A stretch of 64,000 nucleotides of DNA, taken from contig OW203773.1 of NCBI GenBank assembly GCA_934045905.1, positions 18,339,246 to 18,403,245 on the forward strand, read 5' to 3'. Origin of the DNA: Leuctra nigra (Eukaryota; Arthropoda; Insecta; Plecoptera; Leuctridae). The position numbers and the translations under genes are program-made. The notes below the pieces were generated by a model. It saw only the letters and a list, made by a program, of their open reading frames with translations, was not told the origin of the DNA and did not search any database. Below, in pieces: positions 20,417-31,838 of this stretch (the first letter of the stretch is position 1; each line of letters begins with the position of its first letter).

Positions 20417-23200
20417 CATAAGGGGGTTCTAGGGTTACGGCATAGGAATGAGAATTTGCTGTAATTCACACCAAAGATTAATGAAACCATATTACATACA
20501 ACTAGCAAAAAATATTTGCCCCTTACGGTATGAAATAATTAGATATTCTTGATTAAAGATCATCTTTTCCCCCATAAGATAACACAGGGAGACATGAAAT
20601 CGTTCCGGAAAATTGGCCTTAAATTGCTCCTAAAACCGCAAGAGGAATGACAAATTATTGAAAATAGTCTCAAATTAAAGATAATAATTTTTAGAATAAG
20701 ACTGCCGTTTGAAATTATGGAGTCACGGGCCAAATAAGAAAGAAAATGTGTACAATGTGTGAAATTTACCATAAATCTGGCAACATTGCACTACAAATAT
20801 GAATTATTTTGGGATAGTTTAATTGGAACTTCAATTAAAAACATATAATTGGAGCACACGGTAAGATATAATTGTTTCATGCTGTTGTGTGAGGTATTAT
20901 TTCATCAGAGATTTGTATGAATTAGGGCGAATTCTAAGCACCATGGCTGGAGCAGTGGGACCACTATAAGAGGTTTGTTTGTTTACATGTTCTATGAATT
21001 TGGACACAAATTAGATCGCTAAACTAAATATTACCAGGTGACCTCTCAAAGACGATATCAAAACTTTTAATATAATAACTATAAAGTGCAATAGTTTATT
21101 CGTTATAATTCCCAGGTCACTATTGGGAGTATATTTCATAAATAACCTTGTGTTACTGGCGACAGACAAGTACGGAATTAAGTCTGACGTAATGTAAACA
21201 TAAGGCGATGCAAAACGAAATGAATACACTAAACTTTCTTACGTTCCGTCGCCGTTGCGTCAATTGTAGACAGATTCATTGAACTTCTTGCATTCAACAT
21301 TCCAGTTGCGTTGCTTACGTCGACGTTACGTCACTAAATACGCATTTCATTACGCCAAATGATAAATACTATATGTGTGCCCGCTAACCCGGCGTGGAGG
21401 TTAAATACACCTTTGTGTGTTTGCAGTGTATTGAAAACAAGATCATAGGATTGTAGAAAACTAATATTTAGATCTAGTTGATTTTTGTAGACATTCATTA
21501 CTTAGTACATATGTCTGCTACAGTGGAGCTGACTAAATAATGTACGCTTCAGTAATTAGCCTCTTATTGATGCACATATTATAATGAAATTGCACAAAGC
21601 CACAGAAAACATCTAAAACTTATCAACAAATATCGTGCATCAAGCGCTGTGATTTGTTTATTTCGGTTATAAATATAATAATTTATTCTTTGGCCTGTTC
21701 ACAATCTTTAGTTTGTAATAAATCTAAAATTTCAATCACTATTCAGCAATCGTCATCAGGAGAAACCGAAGCAATTACAATTGATGTAATATAAAAAAAT
21801 TGTAAATACAAAAAAATACCAATTTAAAAATTCCATATGAGTTTACGGAAATATCAAATATATTTTCAGTGAGATATCAAAATGAATATTTAACCCCAAA
21901 AATTCTACGAAAAAAAAACTACATCGGTGTCATTAATTGATTAATAATCTATTAAGATCTCATCTTCAATCGCTCCCTTCTACTTATTATCTGCACTCTG
22001 AAGACGGCATAACTTATGGGCCTACTTCTTGCGTGGAGTTGTAACCACCAGGTAACACGCTGTTTGGAACATAAGTTCACTGGTTATCGACACATGTTGA
22101 AAACCATTTCTCCCTACTAAAGCACTTTGCGTGACATGAATACGTGTAAATGTGAGGTCGCGACTAGAAGACTGGAAGAAAGTTGTTTATTTAAATGTAT
22201 CTAGATATATTGACATGCGTTATCATATGGGTAGTTTTGAATGTGTAAAAATGTGTATTGCTAAAATCGTTACGCTTACAAATAAACAAAATATTATTCG
22301 TCAGAGTAGGAGAACCTGATGCGCGCGCATCCACTCAGGTCCCAACACGCTGAGCACGGTGGCTCGGTGTCACCGATCATCTTCGTAACAACTAATGATA
22401 ACACGCCCTGTTTGAAACATACGTTCGCAAAGATATTGACAAATAATTTTAAATTCTATGAGAAAAAAATTTCATTTAGACTAAAATGCATAATATGTGA
22501 AGTAAATACGTGGATTTGGATATTTAGACTGAAAGAACCGACCGCAACCCTCTTCGAACGTAACGACTGTTTCTCCGTTGTAACAAGCAATTTAAATACG
22601 AGTTTTGAAATATTGTTTCACTATCTCGCAAATAATTATGAACCATAGTGTGTAGATGATGCATGATTGGACGAATGGCACGGACCATGCTTGATTACTG
22701 AAGCGGAGTATGCATGTGGAATGTCATTAGACAATATGCATATTATCACATATTTTACACATTTTCAACACAGTCGGTCAAGTAAGTACATACTTGTTGC
22801 ATTTTAAGAGCTTAGAAGTGTTGTCAAAAGAGAGTTTTGGAAAAATTACCGGAGTCATGAGAGTTTGTAGAGTTCATACATAGCCAGAGTGTATAAAATG
22901 CAGATGGGAATTTAAAAAATTGCTCAAAATCTGTCTCTGATTGTCCGGACTTATTAATTTCGCGACGTTTTCTTAATCCTCTCTATGGACCGTGATAAGT
23001 TCTGATGGCCGTGCTTCATGTGTATCTACTTGGCTTATAAAACATAAGCTGACATTTCAATCATGTCATTGAGTAGCGGTTGTTATCTTCCTCTGATCAG
23101 ACGTCATTTCAAATATCTCCTACATTTTGCTTATTTTCATTGAAATGTTGGCAGTTAGGTGTACTATAAGAAGGTAAAAGTAAAATTCAATCGGTTTTAA
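20417..23200. other. Non-coding stretch with R2 sequence from ~21,830
   Basis: 20,420-21,820 shows no gene or recognised repeat. 21,830-22,170 matches 5,430-5,830. 22,320-23,200 matches R2 at 2,590-3,830 and ends at the CR1 insertion point. Frames here are identical in copy B only because the segment is duplicated. Confidence 0.5.
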
Positions 23201-23555
23201 TTCAATTCAATTTATCTTTATTGATTTCTTTTACATCAAAAGGCGACATTCAGATTTTTAATTAATATTCACAAATTATGCATAAATAAATATTCACATT
23301 TTCTGATCTTCCATGCAACCATAGATTATTAATTATTATTATAAGATAGGTAATTAATGATAGTATATTTTCTAATAATAAATATGGTACCTAATTATCA
23401 AGCATCTTTAGTGATAATATTATGATATTGAGAAGATAATAAAAGAAAGGAAACAATAAGTTGTAATAACCAATTTACAATATCAAGTATTTTAAGTGAT
23501 GATAATAATTAGAGTAAAAAGCTTAAGTAATAGTTCGGGTTGACAAAATACTGTA

Positions 23556-26411
23556 TTAATTTTGGTGTAAGAGATGATGTTTCAGGCTACTCTTAAACAC
23601 TACGAGTCCTTGTGACTTTATGATTTCCGGAATTTTGTTGTAGGCTTCGGCGGAAGAGTAAGTAAATGAAGATTTTAATTTAGCTGTGCGATGTTTGTGA
23701 ATAGCAAGTTTGCTTTTGTGCCTGGTGTTAACACTGTGTATATCTTCTCTTTTTACTAACTTTTGTCTGATGTATGATGGTTGGCACAGGACTAGGGCTT
23801 TATGCACAATGTTAAGAAGATGTTGCTTTCTTCTGGTCTCCATCTTGAGCCATTCGGCTTTCGTGCGGAAAGGTGTAATTCTCTTCCTGGGACCAACATT
23901 GTAACACAGTCTAAGGCAAGAGTTTTGTATTTTCTGAATGACTTGACTGTTGGCCTGCGTGAGACAAGGTCCGTACACCGCATCACTGTAGTCCAGTACG
24001 GATAGGACGAGTGCTTCGGTCAGTAGCAGCTTGACTGACGTAGGTAGGAGTGTTTTGAGAGGTCTTAAGGTTCTCATCTTGTGAAGGGAGGTTTGTCTGA
24101 GCTTGTTGATGTGCGCTCCAAATGAGACTCCACTGTCAATAATGAGGCCTAAGTCTCTTGCCGTATCCGAGATCTCTATTGGCTGATTATTGAGGTAGAT
24201 GGTATGGCCTCCTTGTTCAATTACCTTCTGTCTCTGTCCAGGAGTCCCAAGGAGAAGAGATATGGACTTCTGCGGATTAAGTAAAAGGCCATGATCTTGT
24301 GCCCATTCAGAAACGGCCGCCAAATCTGCTGTCATCATCTCTTGTGCTTCTTTAGCCTTTGACGGTTCGAACGATATGTAGAGTTGCGTATCATCAGCGT
24401 AGTAGTGGGCCTTACAGTGCTTGATGACGTCGTTAAGGTCAGCCGTGTAGATGATGAAGAGGAGAGGACCCAATATTGATCCCTGCGGGACGCCTGTATC
24501 TATTGGAAGGGTGTTGGAAATTCTTGCTTTCCCCTCTTGTGTAACTTTCACTCTCTGGCTTCGTCCTTTGATGTAGCTCTCAAACCATCTGACTGCGTTA
24601 TCTGATAAACCAAGGCGGTGAAGCTTTCCCAGTAATAGAGAATGGTTGATGGTATCGAACGCCTTGGAAAAATCTAGCAGTACAAGACTGGTTACCTTCC
24701 CCTCGTCGATTGCAGTAATAGAGTCATCAATGATGTCAATTAGAGCCGTTGTAGAACTTCTGTGCTTCCTGAAGCCAGACTGCTTATCAGGTAGTAGATT
24801 GTAATTTTCAAGGAATTTTGATAATTGAGAGTGCACGAGTTTTTCAATAATTTTTGATAGACAGGGTAAGATTGTGATCGGTCTTAGATCTTTGTACTGT
24901 TTCGGTGAATTAACCTTCGGAATTGGTGAGATAATGCCTTCCTTCCAAAGGGTAGGAAATTGACTACTTTTAAGTGAACTGTTGATAATGTCAGTGATAG
25001 CGTTAGCACCATGAGGGAGACAAAGGTATATCATGTTAATTGTGATCCCATCAATGCCCATAGCTCTTGTCTTGATCTTTTTGATTATGTCAAGGACTTC
25101 AGTGTGCTTGACTGGTTTCAATTCGAAGATGGGCGCACTATCTGTGTGACTAAGATGTAACTGATTGTTTGGGTTAATGGCTACTTGACCAACTGAGTCC
25201 ACATAGTATTTATTTATGAGATCGTGATTAGCTAATTCTGCTGGAATATCTACGCTTTGTTTTCTCCTATGGATTCCCCATTTCTTTAGCTTATCCCAGA
25301 TCATCTGTGAGTTGTTTTTACATTTCTTGATGTCTTCTTCTATGTAGGCTTTCTTCTCACGACGTACTGCCTCTGTCAAGTAGTTTCGGTACTGAATATA
25401 ATTGTTCCAATCAGATTTCCGTGTGTGTTTCTTGAATTTGGACATCGCTGCTTTCTTCAGTCTGATTATCTCAGTCAGGGTATCGGTCAACCATGGTGCA
25501 TATGGTTTTGTTGTGGATATTGCCTTAACCGGTGCGAAACGGTCAGCTATGTCCATGATTATACTGTTGAGATAAGAGACTTTGTCATCTAGGTTATTAA
25601 TATCGTAGATTTTATTCCAGGGGATGTTCTCCGTATATGCAGAAACCTCTTCCCAGTCAATGCTCTTGAAATCACGGAAAGTGTGAGATTTCTTTACTTT
25701 TGCTGGCGTTCTGTATCGTAGCTTGCAGGCTACTAGATGGTGATCACTCAGCTTTCTACCCTGACTGTCGGCAATCTGTGTAGTGTCAAGCACGTCTACT
25801 GCTTCAAGTGGGAGAGTGTCTCGAATGTAGATGTGGTCAATGAGTGTAGCGCTGGTTGAACTAGTTGTTACAGCTATCCTAGTTGGCGAGTCGACTATTT
25901 GTGTAAGATTGTGCCTCTTCAGAAACTTGGTGAGGTGTTTGGTGTCTGGCTTCTGGTTGTCTAGGATGTTGATATTCATGTCTGCCAAGAAGATCGTGTT
26001 ATCAGCACAGGCCTTTGCTTCAGTGAATATTGTGCTAAGATTATCAACTTCTGTGTAATTAATCTGTGGAGGCTTGTAGCCGACGCCGACAAATAACTTT
26101 CTCTTCTTCAACATAACAGCAATCCATAATTGTTCAATGGCTGGATTATCGCGACTAGGAATGCTCTTAATCCGGAGAGATGTCTTCACATACATGGCAA
26201 CTCCACCTCCACGCGCTTGTTGGCTGTTCTCTGCGGTCCTGTCTTGTCTAAGCAGTTGGTATCCAGGGATGGCAATCTCATCTGACTTTATGTCTGATGA
26301 CAGCCAAGTCTCCGTTATCCCTATTATGTCAAGGTCTAAGTCCAGAAACAGCTGTTTAAATTCTGGGAACCCACTATTAAGTGACCTTGCGTTGATGCAA
26401 CCCAAGCTCAA
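23556..26411 (-). CDS. CR1-like ORF2: endonuclease-reverse transcriptase, 951 aa, intact
   Basis: The endonuclease domain occupies ~1-230: INARSL at the start, TETWL with E34, ADMNIN near 140, and SDHH with D223 as the catalytic end. Reverse transcriptase spans ~440-720: PISxL-like IPKVNSPKQYKDLRPITIL, LLDFSKAFDTINHSLL, GVPQGSILGPLLFIIY and the YADD active site at 671-674. A C-terminal region with YNVGPRKRITPF follows. No internal stop. Length suits a complete ORF2. It lies 72 bp after ORF1 on the same strand. The 3' untranslated part is ~355 bp. The catalytic residues look intact, but the element's 5' end is missing. Confidence 0.92.
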   Translation of the reverse strand: MSLGCINARSLNSGFPEFKQLFLDLDLDIIGITETWLSSDIKSDEIAIPGYQLLRQDRTAENSQQARGGGVAMYVKTSLRIKSIPSRDNPAIEQLWIAVMLKKRKLFVGVGYKPPQINYTEVDNLSTIFTEAKACADNTIFLADMNINILDNQKPDTKHLTKFLKRHNLTQIVDSPTRIAVTTSSTSATLIDHIYIRDTLPLEAVDVLDTTQIADSQGRKLSDHHLVACKLRYRTPAKVKKSHTFRDFKSIDWEEVSAYTENIPWNKIYDINNLDDKVSYLNSIIMDIADRFAPVKAISTTKPYAPWLTDTLTEIIRLKKAAMSKFKKHTRKSDWNNYIQYRNYLTEAVRREKKAYIEEDIKKCKNNSQMIWDKLKKWGIHRRKQSVDIPAELANHDLINKYYVDSVGQVAINPNNQLHLSHTDSAPIFELKPVKHTEVLDIIKKIKTRAMGIDGITINMIYLCLPHGANAITDIINSSLKSSQFPTLWKEGIISPIPKVNSPKQYKDLRPITILPCLSKIIEKLVHSQLSKFLENYNLLPDKQSGFRKHRSSTTALIDIIDDSITAIDEGKVTSLVLLDFSKAFDTINHSLLLGKLHRLGLSDNAVRWFESYIKGRSQRVKVTQEGKARISNTLPIDTGVPQGSILGPLLFIIYTADLNDVIKHCKAHYYADDTQLYISFEPSKAKEAQEMMTADLAAVSEWAQDHGLLLNPQKSISLLLGTPGQRQKVIEQGGHTIYLNNQPIEISDTARDLGLIIDSGVSFGAHINKLRQTSLHKMRTLRPLKTLLPTSVKLLLTEALVLSVLDYSDAVYGPCLTQANSQVIQKIQNSCLRLCYNVGPRKRITPFRTKAEWLKMETRRKQHLLNIVHKALVLCQPSYIRQKLVKREDIHSVNTRHKSKLAIHKHRTAKLKSSFTYSSAEAYNKIPEIIKSQGLVVFKSSLKHHLLHQN

Positions 26412-26483
26412 GAGCCTTCCCGGTTTAACTTCATCATCGCATATTTGTGTGGCTGCACATCCTGGTTTAGGGGTGACCTGGCG

Positions 26484-28112
26484 TCACAAGTTAAAGGGTT
26501 TCGTGGTTCTCCTTACCCTGTCTGTTGCAATGTCAACACTGGATGGCGCAAGATGGAGGCTTGAGGACGCAACGTCAGCACTGGATGGCGCAAGATGGAG
26601 GCTCGAGGGCGCAATGTCAGCACTGGGTGGCGCAAGATCGAGGCTCGAGGACGCAACGTCAGCACTGGATGGCGCAAGATGGAGGCTCGGGGACGCAACG
26701 TCAGCACTGGATGGCGCAAGATGGAGGCTCGAGGACGCAACGTCAGCACTGGATGGCGCAAGATGGAGGCTCGAGGACGCAACGTCAGCACTGGATGGCG
26801 CAAGATGGAGGCTCGAGGACGCAACGTCTGCGATGAATGGAGCAAGATGGAGGCTCGAGGACGCAACGTCTGCGATGAATGGAGCAAGATGGAGGCTCGA
26901 GGACGCAACGTCAGCACTGGATGGCGCAAGATGGAGGCTCGAGGACGCAACGTCAGCACTGGATGGCGCAAGATGGAGGCTCGAGGACGCAACGTCAGCA
27001 CTGGATGGCGCAAGATGGAGGCTCGAGGACGCAACGTCTGCGATGAATGGAGCAAGATGGAGGCTCGAGGACGCAACGTCTGCGATGAATGGAGCAAGAT
27101 GGAGGCTCGAGGACGCAACGTCAGCACTGGGTGGCGCAAGATGGAGGCTCGACGCAACGTCAGCACTGCATATGCGCGACGGCGCAGTGTCATGAGTCAT
27201 GGACGGCGCAGTGACTGACCAGGAGGTGTTGTTGGAGCGGGTCAGCGCTGCGTGTCTAGTCGCTCGGAGTCGTGTTCTTCTGCTCGATGACAGTTGGCAC
27301 GCACGTGGCGGCCGCGTGGTGGCTGGACAGTCAGCTGCTCGGGACTCGACTGGGCTGCTGGAGGCGTGGCGGGTGGTCTCAACGGCGCCTTCGGCATGCC
27401 TGGCGGTCGGCCGGCGAGCTGGTGCTTGAGGGCCGGGTGGAGCGGGGGGAGAAGTGGATGGTGTGATGATGTTGGCGATGGTGTTTAGGAGGGTGGCTCT
27501 TCCTTCACGGTTGAGGTGCAGTCCATAAGGGGTGAAATCACGACTTTGAAAAACGGACATGTCGAGGATCGAAACATTCTCATAGAAGTCCGCGAGTTTT
27601 GCTAATTGTTCATTTGTCGTCCTGATTAATTTATTAACTATTGAGTGGTGCTTATTGAATCGAAGAGGTATTGTCGCTAGTGTTATGTTGGTGAGAGGAA
27701 GTATAGATAGTGTTGTTGCTACATGATGAACTATTGTTTTCGTTGTATTTATGTCTGACCCCTTGGTAATTGCATCGCTGCCTGCCATTATGATTATATG
27801 ATCTTGATCTCCAAAGTCAGATGTCAGAGACGAAATGTCGGCGCAAACTGTTGACACCTCAACGCCTGTTTTTACATACACATTGACATCTGTGCTCTGA
27901 CCGAGATGGTTGGTCAGAGCAGCTCCGAGTCCGCGGCCGTGGCTGCATGCGAACACGGACACTCGCTTCTTCTGTGCGAGAGAGCACTCTGGAGTTGATG
28001 GAATATTGTAAAGTTGGAAGAGGTCGAGAGCTTGAACGGGACTGCGATTAAGGAGGTAGATATTGTCTAGAGTCAGTTGGGAGATGGTTTCTGCTTGCTG
28101 ATGAATTAGCAC
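26484..28112 (-). CDS. CR1-like ORF1 with SGNH esterase domain and 14-residue repeats, N-terminally truncated
   Basis: Residues ~50-215 form an SGNH/GDSL-type esterase: ACSHGRG with S57 as the likely nucleophile, IIMAGSD at 107-113 where GTND-type sequence is usual, and FTPYGLHLN with H199 at the C-terminal catalytic block. Esterase ORF1 proteins are known in CR1-type LINEs. A Pro/Ala/Arg-rich linker leads to ~15 repeats of SADVASSSLHLAP(S/F) encoded by the 42-bp minisatellite. The frame opens with a GTG in flanking DNA, so the true start was lost by 5' truncation. Replacement of D/N in the SGNH blocks may mean weakened activity. Confidence 0.8.
   Translation of the reverse strand: MLIHQQAETISQLTLDNIYLLNRSPVQALDLFQLYNIPSTPECSLAQKKRVSVFACSHGRGLGAALTNHLGQSTDVNVYVKTGVEVSTVCADISSLTSDFGDQDHIIIMAGSDAITKGSDINTTKTIVHHVATTLSILPLTNITLATIPLRFNKHHSIVNKLIRTTNEQLAKLADFYENVSILDMSVFQSRDFTPYGLHLNREGRATLLNTIANIITPSTSPPAPPGPQAPARRPTARHAEGAVETTRHASSSPVESRAADCPATTRPPRACQLSSSRRTRLRATRHAALTRSNNTSWSVTAPSMTHDTAPSRICSADVASSLHLAPPSADVASSSLHLAPFIADVASSSLHLAPFIADVASSSLHLAPSSADVASSSLHLAPSSADVASSSLHLAPSSADVASSSLHLAPFIADVASSSLHLAPFIADVASSSLHLAPSSADVASSSLHLAPSSADVASSSLHLAPSSADVASPSLHLAPSSADVASSSLDLAPPSADIAPSSLHLAPSSADVASSSLHLAPSSVDIATDRVRRTTKPFNL
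26527..27165. repeat. 42-bp coding minisatellite in CR1 ORF1 (15 units)
   Basis: Fifteen units of GCAACGTCAGCACTGGATGG-type sequence, 42 bp each; the last is 39 bp and a partial unit follows. Because 42 is a multiple of 3, several frames on both strands stay open; those are shadows of ORF1. Two unit types (CAGCACTGG and CTGCGATGA) alternate as 2+3, 2+3, which suggests a five-unit higher-order repeat of 210 bp. Confidence 0.9.
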
Positions 28113-29473
28113 ATGGATATTAGTAATGTACAGTTTTTGTCCAGGAGATGTTTTTACGATGTACGATATTTTGTTCTTGGAAACGTGGGATTCATTCCGT
28201 ATCAGAACTTCTGTCTAGCCTGACATTTCCTTTATCAATGTAAATGGTTTGGAAAGTTGATTTATTCCGTTCTAATTATTTATATTGCCATAATAAATTA
28301 TGAAAACGCTGGATTCATTCCGTTTCGAAACTAACTTTTTAATCTTACAATTAGGTGATTGAAGGTTGCAAAATTTATGAATCGATGATTTCTTCGATGA
28401 TTGAAAGGATTATTGAAATTTTTTGATATTTTCATGAAGAGTTGTCCAAGCTTATTGAACAAGCTCTAATATTAACACATTGAATACTTCATTCTTTATG
28501 AGCACACATTTCGTGTCAGACATAACTTCATAACTTCTAACTTCATTGCTATTTCGAAATAAATAATGACAAGGGATGATGTGGGTAAAATCATTAACAT
28601 AAAATTAGCATAAAACAAAGCACAATACCACTTCCACATGCAAGTAATTTTCATATTATAAATATATTATGGTTGTCCTCTGACGGGCTCGTTTGTAAAA
28701 ATAAACAAATAGTAGTAAAATCCCTGACGAAGCTTCGTTCTCCTCTCTCAAGTATTATGTTTTAATTGTGAATGGATATTCACTGGGTTTATTCGATTCC
28801 CTTCAAGTTGGAGAGATTTTTATTAGATTCCGTGGAGAAAGTCTGTGGAGAAGGAAAGTTTAAGAATCACTGCTATACGACATTGACATGGAAGCACATA
28901 ATGATCACAAATAATACTGAAATTAAAATCATATTAGTCGAATCTAATTGTATTCAAATCTGAAATACAATTTAGAATTGCTATACTTAATTTGATTTGA
29001 TTAGAAAAGGTGAGTAACAAATTGTTTTGATTGGTTATTAGATTAGGCAAGTTGATTTTATTGGTGGATGAAATAGCATGTCGTGAGTTTTATTAAAATT
29101 TTATGATAAGTTTCAGTTGTTTTTAGTGATATTTTCAATTATGTTTTCCGGTCCTTTCACTTTTTGTTTTACCTAATTCTCCTCTCAGGCCATTTCAGCT
29201 TGAATCCTCCACTCTTACAAAGTCCTGGAGCATGTCATCTGCGAGACTCAAGTATTTGTGGGAGTAAAACACATTTAAAAGTATAACTTCACTACTTTAA
29301 TAGGTAGGAAAATATACTTTCCACTCGTAACTCACCGAGACGCAAAGTACGCATGTCATTGTTATTTCAAGGTTATATTAAAAAAGGTGCAAAATCATTT
29401 GCTAGTTTGTGTGAAACATTCGGAAATAAATTAATAAAATGTTTGTTAGCTGGAAGATAGATTCAATATATAA
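28108..29473. other. R2 continuation and unassigned AT-rich DNA
   Basis: 28,108-28,560 continues R2 after the CR1 insertion, with the palindromic motifs at ~28,180-28,400 (GGGATTCATTCCGT, TTGATTTATTCCGTTC). 28,560-29,473 has no gene call. 29,140-29,260 is related to 16,630-16,740. Confidence 0.5.
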
Positions 29474-30296
29474 TTGAGCGAGCGTAGCGAGCGTCTCCTT
29501 TCGGCTCATTTGGCACGGACCTCTGTTTTTTTTTTTTTTTTTTTTTTTTTTTTTCTGTTGGATGAGGCTGTACAGGTTAGAGTTTTTCTTCGATCGATCT
29601 GAAATTTTGCACACATGTAGAGACAACCTTTTCTGTTTGCAGGCCCCAAATTTTTTTTAAATCCATTGTTTGGTTAAAATTGAAATAAACATCTCCTGAT
29701 AGGTTGAAAAATGAAAATGGTATTCGATAAATCTGATCAAATTCATATTTTGGCTATACAGGTCAGAGTTTTACTTTGATCTAGCTGAAATTTTGCACAC
29801 ATGTAAAACCAACCTTCTCTGTTTGCAGACCATAATTTTTTTGAAATCCATTAATTGGTTAAAATTTAAATAAATATCTCCTGATAGGCTGAAAAATGAA
29901 AACGGTCTTCGATAATTCAGATCAAACTCATATTTTGCATGATCATTAAGACCAACATTGTCTCTTATTTTACAAAATTTCATCCCAATCAGTTAAGAAC
30001 GTATGAACTTATTAACATTTTTAATATCTGTAAGTAATGAAGTATCAAAATGAATGTTTTCCAGTGCCAATTGGATTGAATCTGATTTGTTTTATTTTAA
30101 CCAGGGTTCTTAGATGCTTAGATGTTATTTTCAAGTTTCAATGAAAAGCATAATAATATGTTGTGTTGATTGAGTTATCATATTTCAATTCAATATGGAT
30201 GTATATGTTTTCTGTGCTTGTGTACGCATTTCCGGTTCGAGAATTTGCATGTCCCCGTGCTCGCTCACCAACGCGTTACACTGAGCGTTTTCCTAG
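29474..30296 (+). repeat. Repeat family R1, full-length copy (copy A)
   Basis: Head TTGAGCGAGCGTAGCGAGCG, a ~30-base T-run at 29,528, a body with two GAAATTTTGCACACATGTA lines and the end AACGCGTTACACTGAGCGTT followed by CCTAG|T. In copy B the same R1 is split by a LINE at 54,090. Confidence 0.7.
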
Positions 30297-30598
30297 TAAA
30301 TAATAATAAAGATTGTATGTATTCCTATTATTAAAAATCAAAAAGTTAACAATTAAACTCCCATAGATGATGATACTAAAACCTAGATTTGACATCTCCT
30401 TGTTCAGTGTGTGGAGCTAACGGCAATGCATGATCAACGGATGAATTACTTGAATCACAAAAGCAGTGTGTCCATCTATTGAATTGAAAATAACTTACTT
30501 CGCAGCTATCTCAGATGCCAACTAACACAATGAATACGAACTTGTCTGTACTTGTGAATGACAGTCATATAGTGATGGTTTGTTGTCAGTCATTATGA
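30297..30598. other. Unassigned spacer before the Gypsy-like element
   Basis: ~300 bp of non-coding DNA between R1 and the 3' LTR. I see no motif worth calling. Confidence 0.4.
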
Positions 30599-31014
30599 TG
30601 AAACTGGTTTTCATTAAAACACAATTATATTTTGTATACTTGTATTTATTGAGTGTCAACAATCAATAGCAACTCCGTGTGGCTGACTGTATGTGCTCAT
30701 GTACAACTTGGTATGAGACTACAAACAGTGATGCTTACACGTCGGAGGCAAAAGGACAACTGACGAGAATGCATGCACGCTCCAGTATCTTTCCTATCAT
30801 TGCGTCATCGTGCACGCGCCCCAAATATTACGTCGCTTCACACGCGCTATTAAAACACAAGATCCACTGTTCTTGGATGCACGTGCTACATTACACACTC
30901 AGCAATCTTAAAACATAACGTGCATTATGCGTCATCAAACTAGCACACATGTGGACCCATCGGCACGTGTCCGATACCGCACGCAATAAATTGTGATCAA
31001 TCAATTCCGTTACA
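30599..31014 (-). repeat. 3' LTR of the deleted Gypsy-like element (copy A)
   Basis: 416 bp. On the minus strand it has an AATAAA signal (plus TTTATT near 30,655). It differs from 33,545-33,960 at about three bases. A plus-strand frame inside it is not a gene. Confidence 0.9.
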
Positions 31015-31376
31015 ATTACCTCCCCTGTACAATTGAAATATTGATATTGAAATTGAACACAATACAAACATAATGCAAGACATAGAAATGAACGCTACTT
31101 TGTACACCCCTGTTTCAATGAACATGTTAACATTCCAAAATCAGGTCGTATATCTGAAGTGATAACAAGTGGGGTCTCTCGCTTTATCTCATACACTTGA
31201 GACACACAACCAGACACTGTCATTCATAAACAAGTTCGTCAATCACAAGGTATGCAAAGATAATTTCAAAATACAACACATCATCAATGGAATACAGGAT
31301 AGTTCCAATAAATGAAATAATACAATATAGGGATATAATAAGTAATCCAACAATATATCATCGGCAACTCAAATGT
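31015..31376. other. Purine tract and 3' non-coding part of the Gypsy-like element
   Basis: Minus-strand polypurine GGGGAGGTAA lies next to the LTR. The rest is AT-rich 3' internal sequence without coding signals. Confidence 0.6.
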
Positions 31377-31838
31377 TCAACCATTATTTAACGGAATCTC
31401 TTTGTATCGTTTCAACAATATAGTGTTATACACTCCCTTCACTGTACCGTCCACTGAGCACAAACTATAGGCATTGTTGCCGACCATAGCATCAATAATA
31501 TACGGACCAGAATACAGGTGGAAAAACTTGGCCGTTTCTTTAGTGAGATGCTTAGACAAATGTAGTGCCCGTAACAACACTTTATCACCCACACGAAACA
31601 CGACCACTTTCCCGGTCACAAACACGTTCCTCTTGTCCGGCATAGTTGTCTCCGTCCGGCAAATACATTTCTCGTCGACCCCTGTCGAACACCGTCCTTG
31701 GCCACCCCTGGTTGACGTCGGTCGGCTGAGCGAGCAAATCCTCAATCCAGGCCGCGCTCCAGTCTTCGTTATCGGCACTCGAAGGCAACACAACGTTCTT
31801 CCACTTGACATCATCCCTGGCTGTTGACACTTGACCAT
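31377..31838 (-). pseudogene. Gypsy-like integrase C-terminal remnant
   Basis: The second half has GDKVLLRALHLSKHLTKETA and FHLYSGPYIIDA, then VYNTILLKRYKE; this is the GPY/F module that follows the integrase core in Gypsy elements. The core DDE domain is missing. The front of the frame is out of register and overlaps the protease-side frame, as expected for a deletion with later frame damage. Confidence 0.75.

Larger units (their letters stand above)
23201..28107 (-). mobile_element. CR1-like non-LTR retrotransposon, ~4.9 kb, 5'-truncated
   Basis: It carries ORF1 with an SGNH-type esterase and ORF2 with AP-endonuclease and reverse transcriptase, the CR1-type arrangement. The 3' end on the minus strand has AATAAA followed by a short AATTG-type microsatellite (ATTCAATTCAATTTA on the plus strand at 23,200). 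The flanks GGTTTTA and AGCACATGG are joined in the empty R2 copy at ~3,830, which fixes the insertion. The 5' end falls inside ORF1. A 4-5-bp AATT-like duplication is possible. Confidence 0.9.

Noticed and set aside
20239..20508. 89-residue Arg/Pro-rich frame repeated at 44,156
   Set aside because: It reads through the GC-rich hairpin; its composition reflects the inverted repeat.
26527..27165. Possible CRISPR array (regular 42-bp units)
   Set aside because: Units are contiguous without variable spacers and lie inside a LINE ORF.
26513..27193. 226-residue minus-strand frame with LTLRPRASILRHPV repeats
   Set aside because: Same strand as ORF1 but another frame of the minisatellite. It lacks the esterase region and is explained by the repeat.
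26137..27218. Long plus-strand frames of 352, 207 and 103 residues with WRLEDATSALDGAR-type repeats
   Set aside because: They are antisense or shifted readings of the 42-bp minisatellite and CR1 ORFs. A period divisible by three keeps all frames open. The duplicates at 50,055-51,136 are rejected for the same reason.
29402..29626. Lysine-rich minus-strand frame with a run of K
   Set aside because: Product of the R1 T-run. The same applies to 7,162-7,434 and 53,320-53,544.
30679..30918. 79-residue frame found four times (30,679; 33,625; 56,671; 59,615)
   Set aside because: It lies inside the 416-bp LTRs on the strand opposite to the element. Repetition comes from the LTRs, not from a gene family.
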